Source: Lentzea terrae (GTDB lineage Bacteria; Actinomycetota; Actinomycetes; Mycobacteriales; Pseudonocardiaceae). From it: DNA of 64,000 nt. The stretch spans positions 633,566 to 697,565 of the forward strand of contig NZ_QFWW01000001.1 of assembly GCF_003265345.1 (NCBI RefSeq). The letters run 5' to 3'. The notes under the pieces were generated by a model. The model saw only the letters and a list, made by a program, of their open reading frames with translations. It made no database searches and was not told the DNA's origin. Positions 12,004 to 24,204 of the stretch are shown here, one piece after another (the first letter of the stretch is position 1; each line of letters opens with the position of its first letter). Position numbers and translations under genes: made by a program.

Positions 12004-14802
<2,799 letters not shown>

Positions 14803-14810
14803 CGCTCCTC

Positions 14811-15812
14811 CTAAGTTTGCGGAACCGCGCTGATCCGCAAGTCCGGTCCGCTCATGGTGACGTCTTCCACGGTCAACCGGACAGCGTCCGTGATGGTTGA
14901 CACGCCCGCGTCCAGCACTGCCGCGGGGCCGTCCCCGAGCAGTGCGGGCGCGAGGTAGGCGAGCACGCGGTCGATTCTGCCCGCTTTGAGGAACGCGCCG
15001 GCCACGGTTGGACCGCCTTCCAGGAGCACGTCGACGATCCCGCGCTCGGCGAGCGCGGTCAGGACCTCGTCCGGGTCGTGCGTGCGCACGTGCAGCGCGG
15101 TGTGCCGGAGCTTGGCCCCGGCCGGCAGGTCGCTCTTGCCCACGACCACCGGCAACGGCTGGCGGGGCAACGGCATTCCGTCGTCGTCCCTGGCCGTGAG
15201 CGCCGGGTCGTCCTTCCTGACCGTGTTCGTACCGACGATGATGGCGTCGAGCTTCGCGCGCATCGCGTGCACCTCCTTGCGGGAGGTCTGCGAGCTGATC
15301 CACTGGCTGGTGCCGTCTCGGGCCGCGATCCGGCCGTCCAACGACGCCGCGTACTTCCACGTGACGTGTGGACGTCCCGTGCGCGTGTAGTGCAGCCACG
15401 CGCGCAGTGGGCCCTTGCTGACCTCATCAGCGAGTAGACCACTCTCGACCGTGATGCCGGCGTCTTCGAGACGACGCGCGCCGCCCGCCGCTTTCGGGTC
15501 CGGGTCGCTGACGGCGTGGATGACGTGCTTGATACCGGCTTCCTGGAGCGCTTCGGTGCACGGTGGCGTGCGACCGAAGTGCGAGCACGGCTCGAGCGTG
15601 ACCACGGCCGTGCCGCCCCTGGCCTTCGTCCCGGCTTCCTTGAGCGCCATGACCTCGGCGTGCGGGCCACCGGGCGGCTGGGTGCCGCCGAACCCGACCG
15701 CCTTGCCGTGTTCGTCCAGGATGACGCAGCCGACCGGCGGGTTGGGGCTCGTGGTGCCCCGCACCCGTTCGCTCTCCGCGATGGCGAGCACCATCGCGTC
15801 CTCGGGCGTCAC
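14811..15812 (-). CDS. ribD: bifunctional riboflavin deaminase/reductase
   Basis: A 333-residue, two-domain enzyme for steps 2 and 3 of riboflavin synthesis. The N-terminal CMP/dCMP-deaminase-like domain carries the zinc ligands [10 protein letters not shown] and [17 protein letters not shown]. The C-terminal reductase domain has [32 protein letters not shown] and [16 protein letters not shown]. The GTG at 15812 overlaps the rpe stop (GTGA). Both active sites look intact. Confidence 0.96.
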   Translation of the reverse strand: MTPEDAMVLAIAESERVRGTTSPNPPVGCVILDEHGKAVGFGGTQPPGGPHAEVMALKEAGTKARGGTAVVTLEPCSHFGRTPPCTEALQEAGIKHVIHAVSDPDPKAAGGARRLEDAGITVESGLLADEVSKGPLRAWLHYTRTGRPHVTWKYAASLDGRIAARDGTSQWISSQTSRKEVHAMRAKLDAIIVGTNTVRKDDPALTARDDDGMPLPRQPLPVVVGKSDLPAGAKLRHTALHVRTHDPDEVLTALAERGIVDVLLEGGPTVAGAFLKAGRIDRVLAYLAPALLGDGPAAVLDAGVSTITDAVRLTVEDVTMSGPDLRISAVPQT

Positions 15813-16489
15813 GGGGTTCCGGCTGACTGGGCCCGGGCAGCCTGGGCGCGCAGTGCTTCAACGGCCTTGCCGGGGTCGGCGGCGTCGTACACGGCGGACC
15901 CGGCGACGAAGCAGTCCACCCCGGCCTGCGCGGCCTGGTCGATGGTGTCGGCGTTGATGCCGCCGTCGATCTCCACGATCAGCTTGAGGTGCCCGGTGTC
16001 GACGAGGTGGCGGGCAGTCCTGACCTTGTCGAGCACGTCGGCCATGAAGCTCTGGCCGCCGAAGCCCGGCTCGACCGACATCACCAGCAGCGTGTCGTAA
16101 TGCTTGAGCACGTCGACGTACGGCTCCAGCGGCGTGCCGGGCTTGATGCTGAGACCGGCCTTGCTGCCCGCGGCCTTGAGGTTCTTCGCGAGCTTGACCG
16201 GGTCGTTGGCGGCCTCGACGTGCACGGTCACGTTGTAGGCGCCGGCCTCGGCGTACCCGATGGCCCAGCGGTCCGGGTCCTCGATCATCAGGTGGCAGTC
16301 GATCGGGATGTCGGTGACCTTGAGCAGCGACTTCACCACGGGCAGGCCGAGCGTCAGGTTCGGCACGAAGTGGTTGTCCATCACGTCGACGTGGATCCAG
16401 TCCGACGTGGGCACCGCGGCGAGCTCGTCGGCGAGGCGCGCGAAGTCGGCGGACAGGATGCTGGGGGCGATCATCGGCGTGTGGACCAC
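15809..16489 (-). CDS. rpe: ribulose-phosphate 3-epimerase
   Basis: Pentose-phosphate enzyme interconverting ribulose-5-phosphate and xylulose-5-phosphate. It is thus a source of the ribulose-5-phosphate used by RibB next door. The TIM barrel shows [32 protein letters not shown] (metal His and Asp), [21 protein letters not shown] and [11 protein letters not shown] (phosphate and metal ligands). The GTG at 16489 gives [10 protein letters not shown] (226 residues) and the ATG at 16474 is the alternative; neither has a strong Shine-Dalgarno. It begins 11 bases after the flavoprotein stop, and its own stop overlaps ribD. Confidence 0.95.
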   Translation of the reverse strand: MVHTPMIAPSILSADFARLADELAAVPTSDWIHVDVMDNHFVPNLTLGLPVVKSLLKVTDIPIDCHLMIEDPDRWAIGYAEAGAYNVTVHVEAANDPVKLAKNLKAAGSKAGLSIKPGTPLEPYVDVLKHYDTLLVMSVEPGFGGQSFMADVLDKVRTARHLVDTGHLKLIVEIDGGINADTIDQAAQAGVDCFVAGSAVYDAADPGKAVEALRAQAARAQSAGTP

Positions 16490-16500
16490 AAGGGTGAAGT

Positions 16501-16995
16501 CTAGGTGTCCAGCAGGTCGAGCAGCCTGCCGGGAGCCTCGTCCGTGACCACCACTCCGGCGTTCGTGAGCGTCGTCACGTGCGACTGCCACATCGGGTGG
16601 CGGCGCTTGTCCTCGCTGGCCTGGGGCATGACGACGACCTTGCAGTTCTCCACGCCGATCGCCTCGTTCAACGCGGTCAGCGCCTGGTTGTCGCCGATGC
16701 CCAGCGCCAGCTTGGCGACCGAGTTCGCGCTGGCGGGGGCGAAGATGAACGCGTCCGGGGTCGGGTAGGGCTTGGGCTGGCTCGGCAGGCGCGGGTTCCA
16801 GCGGATCTCGAGGTCGGTGAGGGCCTGGAGCTTCTCCAGCTCGTTCGCCTCTGCGAACCACGGGACGACCGTCGGCGTGAGGGTGATGGCCAGGCGCCAG
16901 CCGCGTTGTCTGGCCGGTTCGGCGAGGTCTGTGCGGAACCAGGATTCGACGCCGCCGCAGCCACTTGCGACCAGTCCGAGCAGCCCACGTGTCAT
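16501..16995 (-). CDS. flavoprotein-superfamily (HFCD-like) protein
   Basis: A 164-residue, single-domain protein of the phosphopantothenoylcysteine decarboxylase/flavoprotein fold. It has [20 protein letters not shown] at the N-terminus, a strand-loop [20 protein letters not shown] that in relatives contacts FMN, and [18 protein letters not shown] near the end. It lacks the CoaB half seen in coaBC elsewhere in the window and lacks the cysteine-decarboxylase signature, so I do not assign a reaction. It lies 10 bases downstream of the STAND NTPase gene and 11 bases upstream of rpe, on the same strand. It could belong to either the accessory module or the riboflavin chain. Confidence 0.8.
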   Translation of the reverse strand: MTRGLLGLVASGCGGVESWFRTDLAEPARQRGWRLAITLTPTVVPWFAEANELEKLQALTDLEIRWNPRLPSQPKPYPTPDAFIFAPASANSVAKLALGIGDNQALTALNEAIGVENCKVVVMPQASEDKRRHPMWQSHVTTLTNAGVVVTDEAPGRLLDLLDT

Positions 16996-17005
16996 GTGGA
17001 CGATC

Positions 17006-20000
17006 CTAGGTCGGCCGGTTCGTCACGATCGGCAGCTCGGCGACGATCGTTTCGAGCAGGTCCGGTTCGATCTCGGCCAGGAGGTCCGCCGCCAACCGCC
17101 ACCGGTCGAGGAGCAACGCCTGAGCGGCCAGCCGGCGTGCCCGCCCCGGGTCCTGGACCGCTGCCGCGATCGCCCGCAGCACCCCGCCTCGCCGCGCTGG
17201 TTCGTCGATCTCGGCCGCGGCCGTCTCCGAGAGGTCGAGGAGGGCTTCCTTCCTCGGGTTTGCCCTGCCGCTGCGTGCCAGTTCGAGAAATCCGTCCGCC
17301 CGATGTCCGTGGTCGGTGATCGCCTGCACGACCTCCTCAGCGGTGTCGAACCGTCCCCGCCACTGCAGATGAGCGCCGATCCTCGTCAGGGTTCGGCCCT
17401 GCCGTCGCAACGACCCGCAGGAGCCCGCGACGTCGACGGCGAGGGCGACTTCGTCCAGTTCCTCGGCGAGCACCTCCGCGACGCGGACGAGTGCCCAGGA
17501 ACGCTTCGACTCGTCGGGTTCGCCCCGCGCGATCGTCACCGCGTCGTCAGCGGTCTCGGCCGCGCGAGCGACCTGTCCGACCGCCTTCATCTGCGCGGCG
17601 GCCTTGACCAGCGCTTCGGCCCTGTCACCGGCGTCAGCGATCGATCGAGAGACCTCGACAGCTCGTTCGATCAGTTCCGCCGCTTCTGACAGACTCTGCT
17701 CCGACGCCCGATTCGCGAGATCCACGAACGTCAGCGCACGCTGCCGACAATCCACGATGAACTCTGCAACGAGGACAGCGTCTGCACGGCTCTTGCGCCA
17801 GAGCCGCCAGCATGTGGACCTCAGTTCGAAGTCGACCAAGCGCCCCGCGGGTAGGGATCGCAGGATTTCCACCGCTCTGCTCACGTTCCCGCGGCTGCTG
17901 TGCCTCGCGGCGACGGCGGCCAGCACGGCGTTCCTCGCCGAGTCGCCCTGAACAGCGCGGGCCAGCGTCTCGGCTCGATCGAAGCGCCCGACCTCCGCCA
18001 TCCTGGTGGCGACATCCCACATCGCCGTGTCTCGCAAATGTGGGTCGGAGACTGTTCGGGCGACCGCCTCGGCTTCCTCCACCAGCTCGTCGACGAGCGC
18101 CTCCTCGCCGTGCTGCTGCGCGAGCCTGGCCAGCATCGCGAACGCCTCACCGCTGCTCGAATCACCACCGAAGCGCCGGAGCATGTCCCTCGCCGCGGCC
18201 AGCCGCCCTTGAGACGCGACAGCCTCGACGGCACGCCACAGCACGTGGTGTCGAGGGCGGCTGTACGGCATCGACGCGCCGACCTCGGCAGCACGATCCG
18301 GCTCGCCCAGCTTGACGAAAGCGTTGACGACAAGCCTGAGTTCGTCGTCTGCCACGCCCTCCAGCGCGGCGGCGGCTCGTTCGACGATGCCCAGCCCTTT
18401 GTCGCGGTCCTGCGCACCGACCACCTCGCCGAGCACGACGAGGGGGCGGACCGTACACGCCGGTTCGGTGATGTGGTCGATGATCCGCGCCGCCTGATCC
18501 ACGTGGCCTTGCCTGGCCGCGGCTGACGCCAGGCAGGCCAGGGCTTCGCCCAGTCGCGTCGGCTCGGCCAAGGCACGCGACACCGCCTGTGCCGTCGCGG
18601 CCAGTCTGGTTGCCCGAGCCAGATCACCTGATCTCGCGGCCTCGTGTGCCAGGAAGGTCGTCGCGGCCACGCGGTGACCGGTGTGCGGTGTGGACGTGGC
18701 CAGCGCCTCGGCCGCGCGCTGATCGAGTTTGGCGAGCCGGAGCACCAACAGCCACAACAGCTCACCTTGGCGGACTGGGTCAGCAACACCACGTGCGACC
18801 GCGGCCGCGTCGGCGATCAGCTCGCAGGCAGCGCCCGTGTCGCCGATCCGCACCATCACGCCGACCAGCACGGCCAGTGCGTTGGTGCGCGCCACAGGAT
18901 CGGAAATAGCGCCGGTGAGGTCGACGGCACGGGAGCGCAGCTGGTCCGCTGCCGCTGCGTCTCCCGATCTGACGAGCGTTTCCGCCAACGAGGACAGCGC
19001 GCGCATCTGCTGTAACGGTTCGTCGATCGAGTTCGCGACGGCCAGTGCGCGCTGCCGGTCGCCGACGGCCGCGGTCACCACGGAGCGCAACGCCATGCCG
19101 CGCTGGCCCGGGTTTCCGATGCCACGTGCCAGGTTCTCGGCCGAGTCCAGCTCGCCGAGCCCGGCCAGCACCGACACCACCGACTCGACCGCGATGTCCC
19201 GGATGTTCGGCAGCGAGATGGATTGTGCGACTTCGGCGGCCACTTCGGCTTTCGCCAGAGCCTGCGCACGATCACCCGAGCGGCCAAGGCACCGAGCGTG
19301 GTAGACGAGCACCGCGACCTGCTGTTGAGGGCGGAGCTCCGAAACGTCGGTCGTGGCGCGACCGACGGTGACCTCGATCATCGCCAGGGACCGCTGCTCG
19401 ATGTCGTCGATCTCCTGCGCCAGTTCGGCGGCCGCCTCGACCTCGCGCGCGGACACCCGGTGCGTCACGAGAGCCCGCAACGCCTGTCCTCGCGTCGACG
19501 AGCGCGAAATGGACCGGGCCACCTCCAGCGCGGTGTCCGGCTCGGCGGTCATCGTCGGCACCAGCAGTCCCAGCGCGATGTCGCGGTAGTAGGCATCCGT
19601 TATCTGGCGTACGAGAGCCACCGCCGCGGGCATGTCGCCGAGCTTCACGTGCACGTCCGCGATCGCCCTGATCGCGACGTACTGGCGAACCTGCTCCAAC
19701 TGCCGCACTGCCAGCGACTCTGCCCGCGCACGTGTCCCGTGTGCGCCGAGTGAGTCGCCCGACGCGGCAAGTGCCTGGGACACCGCGAGCACCGCGTTGC
19801 ACCGTCGGAACGGGTCGGCGATCGACGCGATGACTGCCTCCGTCCGGCCGTGCTGCCCCAGCAGCGTCAGCACCGCGGGAAGTTCCGCGGACGTCGTCGC
19901 ATTGCACTCGATCAGGTGATCGCGGTGCACTGCCAGCCGAGCGAGGGAGACGAGGTCCGGATCGTCGGCCTCGGCGAGCGCGTGCTGCGCGGTGGTGATC

Positions 20001-21244
20001 TCCGCCAGGGCGAGGGCGTCGCCGCCGGACACGGCCAGCAGCCGGTCCTGCCGGGCCGCGTCGGTGGCCATGGAGACCATGCGGCGGACGTCCCCGCTGG
20101 CGCTCAGCATGTTGTAGTAGCCGCGCAGCAGGTATTCGGGCGTGTCCTCGGGCCAGCGTTCCCGCTGCCAGCGGTCCGCCCAGGAGTGCAGATCGTCCCG
20201 GTAGCCGTCGAGCTCCTTGTCCTTGCGCAGCCTGTCCTCCGCTCTGCGCTGAAGCTCTTCGTGGGCCAGCAGGTAGACATCCGCCGCGTCCGGCGTGAAG
20301 TGGCCGGGACGTGCCGCGAAGCTGCGGCCGGACACCGTTTCCAGGTACCCCTCGACCTCCGACAGCTTCGCTCCGGTCAGCGCGACCAGGTCGGCGGCGG
20401 TGAGGCCACCGCCGGCGGCGGTCACCAGGCCGAGCAGGTCGTGCGCGGTCCCGCCGCCGCGCAGGAGTTCGTTCAGGTCGTTGACCATGTCCTCGCGAAC
20501 CGCTTCGGCGTGCGGGGACGGCACGAGCTCCACCACGCTGCTCGGGTCGCGCAACGGGTGGTCGTGCGGCACGTCGGCGGGGATCGGTGGATTGGGCCGT
20601 CCGGACACGATGACGCGCATGCCGTGTACGGGGGCCAGCGGCAGCAGCTTGGCGATGCTGTGCGAATCAGACCCGGTGTGCACACCGCGATCCTCATCCA
20701 GACCGTCGACCACGAGGACCAGGCGCTCACCGCGTTCCCGGCAGGCCGCGGCCGCGTCCTCCAGCAGACCGAGGAGGTGGACCTCCAGGTTGGCAGCGGT
20801 GAGAAACGGCGGCATCGGCTCGTCGAGGAACTCCAGCAGCTGTTCCATGACGACGGTGATGAAAGCGTTGCGGTCGTTCTGATCGGCCAGCCGGGCGGTG
20901 ATGAAGAAGGACACGATCCGCACGTTCTCCAGCGGGTGCAGCACGAACCACGCGAGCAGGGCCGACTTGCCCGACCACGCGGGCGCGCGCAACCAGCGGT
21001 AGGGGCTCGGTACCGAGTCCGCGGTGCAGAAGTCCCGCAACGCCTGGAGTTCGGGGACGCGGCCGGCCAGCTCTCCCGAGAAGATCCGGCGGACCTGCAC
21101 CAGGTAGCGGCTTCGCACCGCGGGCCGGGAACCGATGGTCACGTTCCCGATGAGCACGCCCGTGTTGGCGAGACCTCCGGCGGCATGCGCCGCACCGGTA
21201 CCGGAGACGTCGATGCGCCTCGGCGAGGGACCGCGATCAGTCAA
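17006..21244 (-). CDS. STAND/NACHT-type NTPase with N-terminal signalling motif and long helical repeats
   Basis: A 1412-residue protein. Residues about 13-38 form a Gly/Ala/Asn-rich motif (TGAAHAAGGLANTGV then GNVTIG) that recurs twice in the upstream gene product. The P-loop is APAWSGKSALL (about 88-98; first Gly of the consensus replaced by Ala). Walker B is LVLVVDGLDED (about 175-185), and a sensor strand VIVSGRP lies near 211. A winged-helix-like segment fills about 230-400. The remaining ~1000 residues are helical TPR-like units of roughly 35-45 residues, with recurring A-x2-A-x2-I-x-DP-x2-R-x2-AL. This is the plan of bacterial NLR-like switches: the repeats sense and the nucleotide-binding core oligomerises. 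The start overlaps the membrane-protein gene by 8 bases. Function not proven. Confidence 0.87.
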   Translation of the reverse strand: MTDRGPSPRRIDVSGTGAAHAAGGLANTGVLIGNVTIGSRPAVRSRYLVQVRRIFSGELAGRVPELQALRDFCTADSVPSPYRWLRAPAWSGKSALLAWFVLHPLENVRIVSFFITARLADQNDRNAFITVVMEQLLEFLDEPMPPFLTAANLEVHLLGLLEDAAAACRERGERLVLVVDGLDEDRGVHTGSDSHSIAKLLPLAPVHGMRVIVSGRPNPPIPADVPHDHPLRDPSSVVELVPSPHAEAVREDMVNDLNELLRGGGTAHDLLGLVTAAGGGLTAADLVALTGAKLSEVEGYLETVSGRSFAARPGHFTPDAADVYLLAHEELQRRAEDRLRKDKELDGYRDDLHSWADRWQRERWPEDTPEYLLRGYYNMLSASGDVRRMVSMATDAARQDRLLAVSGGDALALAEITTAQHALAEADDPDLVSLARLAVHRDHLIECNATTSAELPAVLTLLGQHGRTEAVIASIADPFRRCNAVLAVSQALAASGDSLGAHGTRARAESLAVRQLEQVRQYVAIRAIADVHVKLGDMPAAVALVRQITDAYYRDIALGLLVPTMTAEPDTALEVARSISRSSTRGQALRALVTHRVSAREVEAAAELAQEIDDIEQRSLAMIEVTVGRATTDVSELRPQQQVAVLVYHARCLGRSGDRAQALAKAEVAAEVAQSISLPNIRDIAVESVVSVLAGLGELDSAENLARGIGNPGQRGMALRSVVTAAVGDRQRALAVANSIDEPLQQMRALSSLAETLVRSGDAAAADQLRSRAVDLTGAISDPVARTNALAVLVGVMVRIGDTGAACELIADAAAVARGVADPVRQGELLWLLVLRLAKLDQRAAEALATSTPHTGHRVAATTFLAHEAARSGDLARATRLAATAQAVSRALAEPTRLGEALACLASAAARQGHVDQAARIIDHITEPACTVRPLVVLGEVVGAQDRDKGLGIVERAAAALEGVADDELRLVVNAFVKLGEPDRAAEVGASMPYSRPRHHVLWRAVEAVASQGRLAAARDMLRRFGGDSSSGEAFAMLARLAQQHGEEALVDELVEEAEAVARTVSDPHLRDTAMWDVATRMAEVGRFDRAETLARAVQGDSARNAVLAAVAARHSSRGNVSRAVEILRSLPAGRLVDFELRSTCWRLWRKSRADAVLVAEFIVDCRQRALTFVDLANRASEQSLSEAAELIERAVEVSRSIADAGDRAEALVKAAAQMKAVGQVARAAETADDAVTIARGEPDESKRSWALVRVAEVLAEELDEVALAVDVAGSCGSLRRQGRTLTRIGAHLQWRGRFDTAEEVVQAITDHGHRADGFLELARSGRANPRKEALLDLSETAAAEIDEPARRGGVLRAIAAAVQDPGRARRLAAQALLLDRWRLAADLLAEIEPDLLETIVAELPIVTNRPT

Positions 21245-21569
21245 ATCGCACGCCCGAGTTCGCGGCCCCTCCCGAGGTCGCCTCGCCGGTGCGTTCGACC
21301 ACGACGTTTCCCTGCGCCGGGCCCATCACCCCGGTGTTGGCCGTGCCGCTGCCGGTCGACGTCGCCCTGCCGGTGTCCTTGACCCGAACGCTGGTGCCGG
21401 GCGTGCGCAGGGCTACCCACACGGCCACGCCCACGGCGGCTACCGCGAACACGGCTGACGTCGCGGTCGCCACCCGGTTGGCGTCTTCCCACCGTGCGAC
21501 GGCGAACCAGCCGGCCAGGCCAGCCACCGCCACGCACGTCAGCGTCAACACGACTCGTGCCACAGTCAC
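21237..21569 (-). CDS. two-segment membrane protein with duplicated ANTGV motif, partner of the STAND NTPase
   Basis: The 110-residue protein has two predicted membrane helices (about 4-25 and 35-54; VVLTLTCVAVAGLAGWFAVA and SAVFAVAAVGVAVWVAL) joined by a short charged turn, which places both ends on the same side. The C-terminal ~50-residue tail holds two motif copies: TGRATSTGSGTANTGV with GNVVV (66-91) and TGEATSGGAANSGV (94-107). The downstream NTPase carries the same motif at its N-terminus. No known enzymatic domain is visible. The layout suggests a small membrane effector engaged through the shared motif. Start GTG at 21569. The reading frame overlaps the NTPase start, so translation is coupled. 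rsmB lies 136 bases upstream. Confidence 0.8.
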   Translation of the reverse strand: MTVARVVLTLTCVAVAGLAGWFAVARWEDANRVATATSAVFAVAAVGVAVWVALRTPGTSVRVKDTGRATSTGSGTANTGVMGPAQGNVVVERTGEATSGGAANSGVRFD

Positions 21570-21705
21570 GGGAACAACATCGCAGAAGGCACCCGATTCG
21601 TCACCGTCGCGGAATTGCCTGACCCCGCCGCCGCCCTGCGGTCACCCGAACAAGTGAACTCCGCAACCGTTGCACCCTAAGGACGACGACAGGGTCCAGA
21701 ACCTG

Positions 21706-23175
21706 TCAGACCCCGTCGCTAGCGTCCTTCCCGAGCGCTCGAACAGGGCGTCGCAGCACCGAGCAGAACATCGCGTCGGTGCCGTGCAGATGAGGCCAGA
21801 GCTGGACGTGCGGCCCTTCCCCGAGGTCCGGAACTCCCGGGAAGAGGTCCCGCGTGTCGAGCACTTCGGCCCCCGTCCGCCGCGCGACGTCCGTCACCAC
21901 CCCGACGGTCTCAGAGAGATGAGGTGAGCACACGACATAAGCGACCACGCCGCCAGGACGCACCAGTCGCAACGCCTCGGTGAGCAGCTCCCGCTGCAGC
22001 TTCGTGAGCGTGCCGACGTCGGCGGGCTGGCGCCTCCACCGCGCCTCCGGGCGCCTGCGCAGTGCACCGAGACCGGTGCAGGGCGCGTCGACCAGAACCC
22101 GGTCGAACGCTCCTTCGACGAAGTCGGTCTCGCGGCCGTCGGCCACGTGCACGGTCACCGGCAGGCCTGAGGTGATCTTGCGCACGAGCTCCGCGCGGTG
22201 GGGTGCCTTCTCGACGGCGATCAGCTCGCCACCGTCGAGGCCGACCAGTGCGGCGAGCAGCGCGGCCTTGCCGCCAGGGCCGGCGCAGAGGTCCAGCCAG
22301 CGGTCGTCCGTGCCCTCTAGGGACGCGCGTGTGAGGGCAAGTGCGCACAGCTGGCTGCCCTCGTCCTGGACGTGGGCGAGGCGTTCCCGGACGGGCTCGA
22401 GATCGCCCGGGTCGCCCGCCCCGGCCTCCAGGTGCACGCCGTAAGGCGAGTAGGGCGCCACATCACCACCAGTGATGGCGGCGAGCTCATCGGCGCTCAC
22501 CTCGCCAGGACGTGCCACCAGGTGCACGGCGGGCCGAGCGTCGTCCGCCTCGAGGGCGCGCTTCAGCGGCTCCTCGCGGCTGCCGAGGGCCTCCGCGAAC
22601 GCCTGCGCGATCCAGCGCGGGTGGGCGTGGGTGAAGGCGAGGTTGCCGATCGGGTCGGTGTCCGGGTCGGGCGCGAGCTCGTCGACCCAGGCGGCCTCGT
22701 CCTGCTCGGCGACCCGGCGCAGGACGGCGTTGACGAAGCCGGCGATCCCGGAGCCGAGCTCGGCCCGCACGAGGTCGACGGTGGAGGCCACCGCCGCGTG
22801 CGACGGAATCCGCGTGCGCAGCAGCTGATACGCACCGAGCCGCAACGCGTCGAGCGCCGATCCGTCCACTTCGGACAACGGCCGGTCGGAACACGCCTCG
22901 ATGACGGCGTCGAGCAACCCCTGTGCCCGCGCCGCACCGTAGGTGAGCTCAGTCGCCAGCGCAGCATCACGGCCAGTGATGCGACGCTCGCGCAACAGCT
23001 GCGGCAGCACGAGGTTCGCGTACGCATCGCGCTGGCGCACCGCCCGCAACGTCTCCAACGCGGCAAGCCGAGCCGGGTCCTCCACAGGCGGCCGGGAGGG
23101 CCCGGTCCGCCGCCGCGGCGGGTGCGGCCTGCTGGGGCGGGAAGGCTTGGAAGCTCCTCGCGAGTAGCCGGTCAT
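21706..23175 (-). CDS. rsmB: 16S rRNA (cytosine-967-C5)-methyltransferase
   Basis: A 489-residue RsmB/Sun protein. A basic Pro/Arg-rich N-terminal tail (about 1-35) precedes a NusB-like RNA-binding domain (AALETLRAVRQRDAYANLVL). The SAM-dependent methyltransferase core has LDLCAGPGGKAALLAALV, the motif-IV Cys in DAPCTGLGALRRRPE and the catalytic Cys in VVCSPHLSETVGVV. The ATG at 23175 is favoured, with AGGAG 10 bases upstream. The frame stays open farther upstream but without family similarity. It follows fmt by 100 bases, in the def-fmt-rsmB order usual for bacteria. Confidence 0.95.
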   Translation of the reverse strand: MTGYSRGASKPSRPSRPHPPRRRTGPSRPPVEDPARLAALETLRAVRQRDAYANLVLPQLLRERRITGRDAALATELTYGAARAQGLLDAVIEACSDRPLSEVDGSALDALRLGAYQLLRTRIPSHAAVASTVDLVRAELGSGIAGFVNAVLRRVAEQDEAAWVDELAPDPDTDPIGNLAFTHAHPRWIAQAFAEALGSREEPLKRALEADDARPAVHLVARPGEVSADELAAITGGDVAPYSPYGVHLEAGAGDPGDLEPVRERLAHVQDEGSQLCALALTRASLEGTDDRWLDLCAGPGGKAALLAALVGLDGGELIAVEKAPHRAELVRKITSGLPVTVHVADGRETDFVEGAFDRVLVDAPCTGLGALRRRPEARWRRQPADVGTLTKLQRELLTEALRLVRPGGVVAYVVCSPHLSETVGVVTDVARRTGAEVLDTRDLFPGVPDLGEGPHVQLWPHLHGTDAMFCSVLRRPVRALGKDASDGV

Positions 23176-23275
23176 GCGATGCACTCTCCTGCTGCGGCAC
23201 GGACAACGCGTGCCGAGTTCGTAGCGGCCGGCAAGCGTCCGGAGGCCGTGCGACGGCCGGATGTCCCGGAGCACG

Positions 23276-24202
23276 TCATGAGATGCGCTCCCCTGCTTCG
23301 ATGCGCACGCCGCGAGCCCAGTCGGTGGCGGCCATGCGCTTCTTGCCCTGCGCCTGGACCTCACTGAGGGCCACGGCGGTGGTCGCCGTGCCCACGAGCA
23401 CGCGCTTGCGTTCGACCAGCACCTCGCCGGCGGGCAGCATCACGTCGTCCACGGGCGTCACGGGGCCGAGCTTCAGCCGCTCGCCCCGGAACTCGGCCCA
23501 CGCGCCGGGTTCGGGCGTCACGGCGCGGGCCAGGCGGTCGACGGCTGCGGCGGGCGTGCTGAAGTCGAGGCGCGCGTCCTCGACGGTGATCTTGGCGGCG
23601 TAGGTGACGCCGTCGGCGGGCTGCTCGACAGCGCGCAGGGCGCCGTCCTCAATGCCGTCCACAGTGGACAGAAGGAGGTCGGCCCCCGAGATGGAGAGGC
23701 GGGTGAGCAGGTCGCCGGAGGTGTCGCGGTCGCGCACCTTCTCGGTCACGACGCCGAACACGGGGCCCGCGTCGAGCTCCTTGACGATTCGGAACGTCGA
23801 CGCGCCGGTGATGTCGTCGCCGTTGCGCACGGCGGCCTGCACGGGCGCGGCGCCGCGCCAGGCGGGCAACACGGAGAAGTGGAGGTTGACCCAGCCGAAC
23901 TTCGGGACGTCCAGAGCGCGCTGCGGCAGCAGAGCGCCGTAGGCGACGACCGGGCAGAGGTCGGGTTCCAGCTCGCGCAGGCGGTCGAGGAACTCGGGGT
24001 CGCCCGCCTTAGCGGGCGTCAGGACCTCGATGCCGTGCTGGTCGGCGAGCGCGGCCACCGGCGAGCGCTCCAGGCGGCGGCCTCGGCCGGAGGGGGCGTC
24101 GGGGCGGGTGACCACGGCGACGACGTCGTGGCGGGGAGAGTCGAGGAAGGCGCGCAGCGAGGGCAGTGCGACCTCGGGCGTGCCGGCGAACACGAGTCGC
24201 AT
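23276..24202 (-). CDS. fmt: methionyl-tRNA formyltransferase
   Basis: A 308-residue enzyme formylating initiator Met-tRNA. The N-terminal Rossmann domain starts [20 protein letters not shown]. The formyl-folate site contains [20 protein letters not shown] (the Asn/His/Asp catalytic set, with SLLP here as SVLP). The C-terminal OB-fold domain follows ([32 protein letters not shown]). The ATG at 24202 is 2 bases from the def stop, so the two genes of the formylation/deformylation cycle are co-transcribed. Confidence 0.96.
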   Translation of the reverse strand: MRLVFAGTPEVALPSLRAFLDSPRHDVVAVVTRPDAPSGRGRRLERSPVAALADQHGIEVLTPAKAGDPEFLDRLRELEPDLCPVVAYGALLPQRALDVPKFGWVNLHFSVLPAWRGAAPVQAAVRNGDDITGASTFRIVKELDAGPVFGVVTEKVRDRDTSGDLLTRLSISGADLLLSTVDGIEDGALRAVEQPADGVTYAAKITVEDARLDFSTPAAAVDRLARAVTPEPGAWAEFRGERLKLGPVTPVDDVMLPAGEVLVERKRVLVGTATTAVALSEVQAQGKKRMAATDWARGVRIEAGERIS

Positions 24203-24204
24203 GG

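Noticed and set aside
14803..14830. FMN riboswitch for riboflavin genes
   Set aside because: ribD-ribE-ribBA-ribH have no leader: gaps are 8 bases or negative, so there is no room for a ~120-base riboswitch.
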